Shown one piece after another: positions 1 through 6,255 of a stretch of DNA of 64,000 nt (positions within the stretch are counted from its first letter, which is position 1; each line of letters opens with the position of its first letter). The DNA is from Bacteroidales bacterium UBA4295 (GTDB taxonomy: Bacteria; Bacteroidota; Bacteroidia; Bacteroidales; Paludibacteraceae): positions 1-64,000 of the forward strand of contig DGVB01000037.1 in the NCBI GenBank assembly GCA_002395805.1, read 5' to 3'. Below the pieces are notes generated by a model that made no database searches, was not told the origin of the DNA, and saw only the letters and a list, made by a program, of their open reading frames with translations. Both the position numbers and the translations under genes were made by a program.

Positions 1-2
1 AA

Positions 3-140
3 GTCAAAGCCAATGAAGGCATAGAGCAGCCTACGAGTCAAGAGTCGAGAGTCAAGAGTCAAAAGAAACTCCGCGACGGCGTACTCTATATTGAGCGCAA
101 CGGCAAGACCTATAACGCGCAAGGCGCAGAAGTGAGATAA
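3..140 (+). CDS. C-terminal end of a secreted protein with the cluster tail (5' truncated)
   Basis: The reading frame is open from the window edge and ends in TAA at 138-140. It encodes a linker rich in S, Q, K and R followed by the tail IERNGKTYNAQGAEVR, which recurs at the end of the proteins ending at 980, 4574 and 6235. The '..EGIEQPT..' stretch before the linker matches the pre-tail of the protein at 3444-4574, so the missing part is probably another BspA-like surface protein; that is inference from the tail only. The linker is encoded by a 7-bp tandem array at 35-62. Confidence 0.75.
   Translation, partial: VKANEGIEQPTSQESRVKSQKKLRDGVLYIERNGKTYNAQGAEVR
35..62. repeat. 7-bp tandem array (GAGTCRA x4), inside coding sequence
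   Basis: Four consecutive heptamers of the form GAGTCRA lie directly upstream of the sequence encoding the conserved tail. Because 7 is not a multiple of 3, the array is read in rotating frames and produces the S/Q/K/R-rich linker. Confidence 0.85.
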
Positions 141-195
141 GCCTACCCCCGCCCCTCCCTGAAGGGAAGGGTGTTGGGAACAGGAAGCGCAAAAG

Positions 196-218
196 TCCTT
201 CCTTTTAGGGAAGGATTT
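196..218 (+). terminator. Terminator-like hairpin after the first tail
   Basis: A 7-bp stem (TCCTTCC / GGAAGGA) with loop TTTTAG is followed by TTTAGG. The U-tract is weak, so termination is only possible. An identical copy lies at 1036-1058. Confidence 0.35.
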
Positions 219-236
219 AGGATAGGCTTCTAAGCT

Positions 237-258
237 CGGTGGGATTGGTTTCCCGCCG
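237..258 (+). promoter_or_regulatory. Conserved GC-rich hairpin about 60 nt upstream of a start codon
   Basis: The stem is CGGTGGGA / TCCCGCCG with loop TTGGTT. The same hairpin occurs at 1077-1098 and 4655-4676. Here one C-G pair is replaced by a T-G wobble, so the stem is preserved. It is followed by A-rich sequence rather than T, which argues against a terminator and for a 5' leader structure or binding site. Confidence 0.5.
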
Positions 259-317
259 GGTTACAAAAAAACAACATCTATTAACCGAGTCAAAGGCTCA
301 ACAAAACAACAACCATT

Positions 318-980
318 ATGAAAAAATTTTTACTTTTATTCGCAGCGATTGTTTCGCTGAACATGATCATGCCGCAAAAGGCGAGTGCTCAAGATGCGCT
401 TCCTAACGTATGGAGTGGGGATATATGCTATTACTTACAAGATTTAAAATCCGATGCATTTGCTATAGTGTCTGCATTCTCAGAACAGTTAACAGGTCAT
501 GTTATCGTTCCGGATACTGTTGAGTATCCTCACTGGGGCAATCATCCTACTATGTGGCCTGTTATAGGCATAGGCTTTAGAATTCTCTACAACAGAAACA
601 TCACCAGCCTTGATTTGCCTGCGACCATTGATATTGTGAGAGATAATTCCTTCTCCGATAGTGAAACGCTGAATAGCCTTATCATCAGAGCCGAAGTGCC
701 GCCTGTTGTCTATGACAAGGACTATAATGAAGTATCGGACACTTATATTTTCAACAAAAAAAGAAAAGTTAATGTGTACGTTCCAGAAGGATCCGTTCAA
801 GCCTATAAGGACAACTCCAACTGGGGCAAACAGCCTATTTTCCCAATAAGCCAATACCAGGCCATCGACCAAATTACGAATGACGAATTACGAATGACGA
901 ATAAAGTCATCCGCAACGGCGTTCTCCTCATCGAGCGCAACGGCAAGACCTATAACGCGCAAGGCGCGGAAGTGAGATAA
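318..980 (+). CDS. Small secreted BspA-like protein with conserved C-terminal tail
   Basis: 220 residues with a clear signal peptide (basic MKK, hydrophobic core, cleavage near ASA-QD at about residue 25). Residues 85-130 look like one degenerate LRR_5 unit. The segment around VYVPEGSVQAYKDNSNW is the block that normally closes BspA-like repeat domains. The last 16 residues are the tail IERNGKTYNAQGAEVR. The linker before the tail is encoded by a 7-bp array at 873-900. The N-terminal half (residues 26-85) is not recognised. It is probably an exported surface protein whose repeat array has shrunk to one unit. Flanked by the direct repeats at 93-340 and 933-1180. Confidence 0.85.
   Translation: MKKFLLLFAAIVSLNMIMPQKASAQDALPNVWSGDICYYLQDLKSDAFAIVSAFSEQLTGHVIVPDTVEYPHWGNHPTMWPVIGIGFRILYNRNITSLDLPATIDIVRDNSFSDSETLNSLIIRAEVPPVVYDKDYNEVSDTYIFNKKRKVNVYVPEGSVQAYKDNSNWGKQPIFPISQYQAIDQITNDELRMTNKVIRNGVLLIERNGKTYNAQGAEVR
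873..900. repeat. 7-bp tandem array (ATKACGA x4), inside coding sequence
   Basis: Four heptamers alternate ATTACGA and ATGACGA in frame within the gene at 318-980 and encode the linker ITNDELRMTN. Similar strings are widespread in Bacteroidota intergenic DNA (general knowledge), so this linker looks like captured non-coding repeat. Confidence 0.85.
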
Positions 981-1180
981 GCCTACCCCCGCCCCTCCCT
1001 GAAGGGAAGGGTGTTGGGAACAGGAAGCGCAAAAGTCCTTCCTTTTAGGGAAGGATTTAGGATAGGCTTCTAAGCTCGGCGGGATTGGTTTCCCGCCGGG
1101 TTACAAAAAAACAACATCTATTAACCGAGTCAAAGGCTCAACAAAACAACAACCATTATGAAAAAACTTTTACTTTTATT
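933..1180. repeat. Direct repeat, copy 2
   Basis: Near-identical copy of 93-340. It includes a second copy of the terminator-like hairpin (1036-1058) and of the GC-rich hairpin, and runs into the signal-peptide codons of the next gene. Confidence 0.9.
1077..1098 (+). promoter_or_regulatory. Conserved GC-rich hairpin upstream of BspA-like gene
   Basis: Perfect 8-bp stem CGGCGGGA / TCCCGCCG with loop TTGGTT, 59 nt before the ATG at 1158. Same element as 237-258 and 4655-4676. Confidence 0.5.
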
Positions 1181-3422
1181 TATCGCTGCCATCATGGCTA
1201 TCACCTCCGTTCAGGCGGAACGCATTGATTATAGTGGTCCAACCGATGAGGGGCGTTTATCAACAGCTATTTACATTTACGGTGATGGTTTTAATGCTGT
1301 TTGTTGGTGTTACGATGACGACATGACGGCAGAATACCAAGTAATTAGTTATACGCTAAGCACAGATTTAAACATTGTTATTCCGAACACAGTCAGTAAA
1401 AACGGAAAGACGTATACAGTAACGGATTTATTGGGTGTGATGAGTAATCAAGTGGTATCTATTACATTGCCTGCCGGTTTGAAGAAGTTGCGTGCGCATA
1501 TCTTGGAAGATGAACCGATAACTTCGATCGACATTCCTGCGTCGGTGGACTCTATTGGCGATTATGCTTTTTACAACTGTCAACTAAGTTCTCTTATTAT
1601 GCTTAACAGTAGTTTGAAAGCTATCGGAGATTTCGGTTTCTTCGGCAATCAACTCGCGATGGTTAATATTCCTGCTTCGGTCGAGCACATAGGAGTTAGT
1701 GCATTTCAGGCAAATAACATGATCTCGCTTACGCTTAATGAAGGTTTGACCGAAATCGGAGGTACTGCATTTGCTGATAACAATATTGCAGATGTTTTAT
1801 TGCCTTCAACTCTTAATTCCATCGGAGTAGGTGCTTTTGCGTCAAATAAAATGAATGAAATTGTTATCCCGGATGCCGTCACTTCTCTTGGAAAACGGGC
1901 TTTTGCATATTGTCCGCTGACAAACATTACCTTTGGTGGCGGAGTCAAAGTGCTCGAACCAGAAGTGTTCTTTGGTGCACTTGATAACTTACAGACGCTG
2001 ACAGTACACGACGGCGTGGAAGAAATAAGTGATGAGACTTTTAAGGGTTGTTATAAATTAGCCCAAGTAGAACTTCCTTCTTCACTCAAACGAATTGGAA
2101 ACAAAGCATTTTATTCTACCGGTATCGCTTCTTTGACAACCTCTGCATCTATTGGAGAGAGTGCGTTTGAGAATTGTTACAATCTGACCTCCGTTACCCT
2201 TTTGGATGGAGCGGAGTATGTCGATCCGAGGGCTTTTAGATTTAATACGGCATTGACAGAGTTTACCGCCGGCCGTTCGCTCAAGTCAATCGGAGAATCA
2301 GCTTTTTATGGCTGTGAGCAAATGGGAAAGGCCTATCTCGGCGAACAGTTACAAACCATCGGGGACTATGCTTTTGATAAATGTGAATCACTTGCTGACG
2401 TTACTATGCCGCAAACAGTCGAGCAAATCGGGGACTATGCTTTTTTTAGCGCGCCTGTTCGTGAACTGACTACTGCTGCCAATATAGGAACCGGAGCATT
2501 CCAGAATTGTGACAGCCTGCGCTCGGTTATTTTCTTGGACGGCGTCGAAACAATCGGAGAGGCGGCTTTCTCTCATGCCGATTCTTTGGAAACGGTTGTA
2601 TTTCCCAATACGTTGGTCTGTATAGGCGATGAAGCATTTCAACAAAATGTGAATCTGCGGGCTATCAATCTACCCAAGGGTGTAAAGAAAATAGGTAAAA
2701 ACGCTTTCTATTGGTGTGTACAAGCAGAACGAATCATATTGAGCGATTTAGATACAATCCCGGACGAAGCATTTGCTTATTGCGGTTCGTACACCAAGAA
2801 AATAGGGGAACTGCAAATCCCTAATTCTGTTAAATTGATAGGTGGACGAACTTTTATCGGACTCCCAATCAGCAAACTTTCTATCGGTGAAGCAGTTGAC
2901 TCTATAGGGAAAGAAGCTTTTGCTAATAATGACAAAATATCTTCTATTATTGCTTACCCTGCCACCGCGCCCCGTACTGCCAAGGATGCGTTTGATTATG
3001 TTCCGACAACAGCGGTAGTAACTGTTCCTTGCTCCGCATTGGAATCCTATCGCACGGAGTGGAACCATTTCACTAATTTTACCGGAGTTGTGGCTATCCA
3101 AGGTATAAGCGAAGATGAAATGAAAGGAAAAGTAACGGTTACTTTCTCCGGCGATTGCGCAAGTTCTGTGGCGGTACTTTATGCCGAAGCGAATGACGGA
3201 TTTGCTTTTGACCATTGGTCTGACGGTAACACCGACAACCCGAGGGTTATTACTTCTACAGAGCCACAAACGTTCATCGCATATTTTAAAGACACAAAGG
3301 AAGGCATCGAGCAGATATCGATACCGCAGGACAATGCCCGCAAATATATAATCAACGGTCAGATCTACATCGCCCTACCCGACGGCAAGGTATTCGACGT
3401 GAGAGGTCTGAGAGTAAGATAA
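1158..3422 (+). CDS. Large secreted BspA-like leucine-rich repeat (LRR_5) protein
   Basis: 754 residues. The signal peptide covers residues 1-20 (cleavage after VQA). Residues about 75-620 consist of roughly twenty 21-24-residue LRR_5 repeats of the type 'sVtlp.gvksIGdyAFynC.sL', as in BspA of Tannerella and related surface proteins. Residues about 650-710 (SGDCASSVAVLYAEANDGFAFDHWSDG) resemble a bacterial InlB-B/divergent repeat. The tail is ALPDGKVFDVRGLRVR, which is nearly identical to that of the protein ending at 8457 and differs from the IERNGK tail type. Such proteins are usually surface exposed and bind host or matrix components; the ligand here is unknown. Its start and leader lie in the direct repeat at 933-1180. 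Confidence 0.9.
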   Translation: MKKLLLLFIAAIMAITSVQAERIDYSGPTDEGRLSTAIYIYGDGFNAVCWCYDDDMTAEYQVISYTLSTDLNIVIPNTVSKNGKTYTVTDLLGVMSNQVVSITLPAGLKKLRAHILEDEPITSIDIPASVDSIGDYAFYNCQLSSLIMLNSSLKAIGDFGFFGNQLAMVNIPASVEHIGVSAFQANNMISLTLNEGLTEIGGTAFADNNIADVLLPSTLNSIGVGAFASNKMNEIVIPDAVTSLGKRAFAYCPLTNITFGGGVKVLEPEVFFGALDNLQTLTVHDGVEEISDETFKGCYKLAQVELPSSLKRIGNKAFYSTGIASLTTSASIGESAFENCYNLTSVTLLDGAEYVDPRAFRFNTALTEFTAGRSLKSIGESAFYGCEQMGKAYLGEQLQTIGDYAFDKCESLADVTMPQTVEQIGDYAFFSAPVRELTTAANIGTGAFQNCDSLRSVIFLDGVETIGEAAFSHADSLETVVFPNTLVCIGDEAFQQNVNLRAINLPKGVKKIGKNAFYWCVQAERIILSDLDTIPDEAFAYCGSYTKKIGELQIPNSVKLIGGRTFIGLPISKLSIGEAVDSIGKEAFANNDKISSIIAYPATAPRTAKDAFDYVPTTAVVTVPCSALESYRTEWNHFTNFTGVVAIQGISEDEMKGKVTVTFSGDCASSVAVLYAEANDGFAFDHWSDGNTDNPRVITSTEPQTFIAYFKDTKEGIEQISIPQDNARKYIINGQIYIALPDGKVFDVRGLRVR

Positions 3423-3443
3423 CAACTTCAAAACAATATCATT

Positions 3444-4574
3444 ATGAAAAATTTTATCCTTAAAATTAATCGTGCCCTTGCGGCTAAGAAAAAAATCTTC
3501 TTATTTATTGCTGTTATTTTGACAGCAGGTATGTTACAAGCAGAGACCATCTATGGCGACTGCGGGCCAAACATGGAGTGGGAGTTCAACACCGGTAGCG
3601 GTGCACTTTTCCTCATTGGTACAGGCCCTATGGACGATTACGATTCTATTGAGGTGACGCCCTGGGCGCAATACAAAGATCAGATAAGATCTATACAAAA
3701 AGACTCTCGGAGTCAATACACTTCTATCGGTAAACGCGCGTTTAAAGGTTGCCCATCTCTCGAGTCTGTAGATTTGCCTAATACCGTTACCCTAATTAAT
3801 ACGAGTGCTTTCTGGAATTGCGAAGGTTTGACCTCATTGACGCTTGGCAACAGCATCGAAAGCATTGAATATTTTGCTTTCGCTTATTGCTCTGGCTTGA
3901 CCTCTATCAGCCTACCCGGAACAGTTAAAGAAATTGGGGGATCCGCTTTTCACGGATGCAGCGGACTGACCACCATCACTATTCCTGCAAGCGTCGAATC
4001 GATTGGAAGTAGTGCTTTCTCTTTTTGTCTTCAGCTTACCAGTATAACTGTAGATGCTGATAACGCGTATTATAGTGCGAAAGATGGGGTTCTTTACAAT
4101 AAAAACCAAACTGTGATTTGCCAATATCCCGCAGGAAAAACCGGTTCGTTCGACATTCCTAATACCGTTACAGAAATTATATATGAAGCTTTCTATGGTT
4201 GCTACAGTTTGACCTCTATTACCATTCCAAACAGTGTAGCAAGCATTGGAAATTATGCTTTCGAACACTGCCTCTTTTTAACCTCCATCACTTGTGAAGC
4301 AATGACTCCACCGACATGTGGAGTAGGAGTGTTTAATCAAGTGAACAAGACCATTCCGCTCTATGTACACGCTTCTGCTGTTAAGGCTTATGGAGAAGCC
4401 AATATTTGGAAAGAGTTTACTAATATCCAATCCATCCCGGGGACCGAAGGCATAGAGCAGCCTACCTCCGACTCCTCCCTGAAGGGAAGAGCCAATAAGG
4501 TCATCAAAGACGGTCAACTCTATATCGAACGCAACGGTAAGACCTATAACGCACAAGGCGCGGAAGTGAAGTGA
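3444..4574 (+). CDS. Secreted BspA-like leucine-rich repeat protein
   Basis: 376 residues, starting 21 nt after the previous stop. The N-terminus is longer than usual (hydrophobic segment at residues about 18-32, cleavage near LQA-ET). After it comes a block with YGDCG and WEFNTGSGAL motifs that is almost identical to the start of the next gene, so the two are tandem paralogues. Residues about 95-290 carry LRR_5 repeats, interrupted by a 'VDADNAYYSAKDGVLYNKN' island typical of the family. The closing VYVHASAVKAYGEAN block precedes the tail IERNGKTYNAQGAEVK. The pre-tail linker includes a DNA palindrome (CCTCCCTGAAGGGA, about 4474-4487) that also occurs in the intergenic regions at about 156 and 996. 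Confidence 0.9.
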   Translation: MKNFILKINRALAAKKKIFLFIAVILTAGMLQAETIYGDCGPNMEWEFNTGSGALFLIGTGPMDDYDSIEVTPWAQYKDQIRSIQKDSRSQYTSIGKRAFKGCPSLESVDLPNTVTLINTSAFWNCEGLTSLTLGNSIESIEYFAFAYCSGLTSISLPGTVKEIGGSAFHGCSGLTTITIPASVESIGSSAFSFCLQLTSITVDADNAYYSAKDGVLYNKNQTVICQYPAGKTGSFDIPNTVTEIIYEAFYGCYSLTSITIPNSVASIGNYAFEHCLFLTSITCEAMTPPTCGVGVFNQVNKTIPLYVHASAVKAYGEANIWKEFTNIQSIPGTEGIEQPTSDSSLKGRANKVIKDGQLYIERNGKTYNAQGAEVK

Positions 4575-4594
4575 TTCACAATTCACAATTCTTA
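4574..4594. repeat. 7-bp tandem array (ATTCACA x2, ATTCTTA)
   Basis: Three heptamers begin at the last base of the stop codon of the preceding gene. Confidence 0.7.
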
Positions 4595-4612
4595 GCCCTA
4601 AAGGGCACGATT

Positions 4613-4631
4613 ATTTGGCAAGCCAAATTTT
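4613..4631 (+). terminator. Terminator-like hairpin between tandem BspA-like genes
   Basis: The stem ATTTGGC / GCCAAAT with loop AA is followed by a short T run. A second small stem (GCCCT / AGGGC) precedes it. The T-tract is only three to four bases, so confidence is limited. Confidence 0.4.
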
Positions 4632-4654
4632 CACAATGCATAATGAACAAAGCT

Positions 4655-4676
4655 CGGCGGGATTGGTTTCCCGCCG
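4655..4676 (+). promoter_or_regulatory. Conserved GC-rich hairpin upstream of BspA-like gene
   Basis: Third copy of the CGGCGGGA-TTGGTT-TCCCGCCG stem-loop, 38 nt before the ATG at 4715. The surrounding sequence is no longer part of the long direct repeat, so the hairpin itself is the conserved unit. Confidence 0.5.
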
Positions 4677-4714
4677 GGTTACAAGAAAACAATAACAATT
4701 AAATCAATACCATT

Positions 4715-6235
4715 ATGAAAAAAATCTTCTTATTATTGACCGCTGTATTGACAGCAGGTATGTTGTCCGCAGAAACTATCTACGGTGATTGCGGCACAAA
4801 CATGGAGTGGGAGTTCAACACCGGTAGCGGTGCGCTCTACCTCATCGGTACAGGCCCTATGAATGTTTACGCTTCATTCCGAGAAACCCCTTGGGCGCAA
4901 TACAAAGATCAGATAAAATCGATTCAAAAAGACTCTCGAAGCCAATACACCACTATCGGTGATTGCGCGTTTGCCGGATGCAAAAACCTCACGTCTGTTG
5001 ACTTGCCCAATACCGTTACCAAAATTTCCCGTTCTGCTTTCTATAACTGCAGCGGTTTGACTTCTGTAACGATTCCCAATAGCGTCACAAGCATTGGAAA
5101 CTATGCTTTCTATGGTTGCACCGGTTTGACTACTGTAACGATTTCCAATAGCGTCACAAGCATTGGAAATAATGCTTTCTATGGCACCGGTTTGACCTCT
5201 CTTGTTTATAATGCGCATGTCTTTGCGTATATGCCACCCTCTTATTCCGGAGCATATACCATACCGGATGGAATAGAAATCATTGCAGGTGGTGCTTTCG
5301 AGTATTGCCGCGGTTTGACTTCTGTAACGATCTCCAATAGCGTCACCAGCATTGGACAGAAGGCTTTCTATTGCTGCAGCGGTTTGAAAACGATCATTAT
5401 TCCCGCCAGTGTCCAAACGATAGGAACGGCTGCTTTCAGTAGTTGCGCCAATCTGACCGTTATACAGGTATCTGCTATTAACCCCTATTATAGCGCAGTA
5501 GATGGGGTACTCTACAACAAAAACAAAACCATTCTCCACCAGTTCCCCGCAGGCAAGAACGTCACCTCGTTCGATATTCCCAATACCGTTACCGAAATTT
5601 CCGGTTCTGCTTTCGAGTATTGCCGCGGTTTGACTTCTGTAACGATTCCCAATAGCGTCACCAGCATTGGAGAATATGCTTTCTATTGCTGCAGCGGTTT
5701 GACTTCTGTAACGATTCCTAATAGCGTCACAAGCATTGGAAACTATGCTTTCTATTACTGCACCGGTTTGACCTCTCCTGTTTATAATGCGCATGTCTTT
5801 GCGTATATGCCACCCTCTTATTCCGGAGCATATACCATACCGGATGGAATAGAAATCATTTCCAGTACTGCTTTCTATAGCTGCAGCAATTTGACTTCTG
5901 TAACGATTCCCAATAGCGTCACCAACATTGGAGATTATGCTTTCGAGTATTGCACCGGTTTGACCACTATCACTTGCAAGGCCGTCAATCCACCGGCTCT
6001 GGGGGATGATGTCTTTTATGATGTGGACACAACGATTCCGCTCTATGTCCCGGATCAAAGCGTAAGCTCCTACCTGGCCGCAGAGCAATGGAAGGAGTTT
6101 GACGTAAAAGCAGCACAAGGTATCGAAGATATCGTAGTTCCGACAGGGGACGCACAGAAAATTCTTATGGACGGCGTTCTCCTCATCGAGCGCAACGGCA
6201 AGACCTATAACGCGCAAGGCGCGGAATTGAGATAA
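4715..6235 (+). CDS. Secreted BspA-like leucine-rich repeat protein
   Basis: 506 residues with a signal peptide at residues 1-18. The first 80 residues copy those of the preceding paralogue (YGDCG, MEWEFNTGSGAL, PWAQYKDQI). About a dozen LRR_5 units with the highly uniform core SVTIPNSVTSIGNYAFY follow, and are interrupted twice by the same non-LRR block VYNAHVFAYMPPSYSGAYTI. The closing block VYVPDQSVSSYLAAEQW precedes the tail IERNGKTYNAQGAELR. The repeats are also nearly identical at DNA level, which implies recent internal duplication or gene conversion. Probable surface adhesin-like protein; ligand unknown. Confidence 0.9.
   Translation: MKKIFLLLTAVLTAGMLSAETIYGDCGTNMEWEFNTGSGALYLIGTGPMNVYASFRETPWAQYKDQIKSIQKDSRSQYTTIGDCAFAGCKNLTSVDLPNTVTKISRSAFYNCSGLTSVTIPNSVTSIGNYAFYGCTGLTTVTISNSVTSIGNNAFYGTGLTSLVYNAHVFAYMPPSYSGAYTIPDGIEIIAGGAFEYCRGLTSVTISNSVTSIGQKAFYCCSGLKTIIIPASVQTIGTAAFSSCANLTVIQVSAINPYYSAVDGVLYNKNKTILHQFPAGKNVTSFDIPNTVTEISGSAFEYCRGLTSVTIPNSVTSIGEYAFYCCSGLTSVTIPNSVTSIGNYAFYYCTGLTSPVYNAHVFAYMPPSYSGAYTIPDGIEIISSTAFYSCSNLTSVTIPNSVTNIGDYAFEYCTGLTTITCKAVNPPALGDDVFYDVDTTIPLYVPDQSVSSYLAAEQWKEFDVKAAQGIEDIVVPTGDAQKILMDGVLLIERNGKTYNAQGAELR
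5186..5860. repeat. Intragenic duplication (99-bp blocks at 5186-5284 and 5762-5860)
   Basis: Two blocks of about 99 bp, offset by 576 bp (192 codons), are almost identical and encode the same non-LRR interruption. Another block beginning at 5294 recurs at 5609 (offset 315 bp). Both offsets keep the reading frame. Confidence 0.85.
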
Positions 6236-6255
6236 ACAACAAAATCAATACGATT

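Larger units (their letters stand above)
93..340. repeat. Direct repeat, copy 1 (about 248 bp, offset 840 bp)
   Basis: This segment is repeated at 933-1180 with only about three mismatches that I can see (near 128, 240 and 327). It spans the tail-coding end of one gene, the whole intergenic region with its hairpins, and the start of the next gene. The arrangement suggests that the gene at 318-980 was inserted or duplicated together with its flank. Confidence 0.9.

Noticed and set aside
5040..5980. Regularly spaced DNA repeats considered as a CRISPR array
   Set aside because: The repeats encode LRR_5 units in one open frame, have no unique spacers and no cas genes nearby.
4874..6217. Long open frame (447 codons) on the minus strand opposite the BspA-like gene
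   Set aside because: It is an antisense shadow produced by the repetitive LRR codons; the protein has only repeat-derived composition and no signal or domain.
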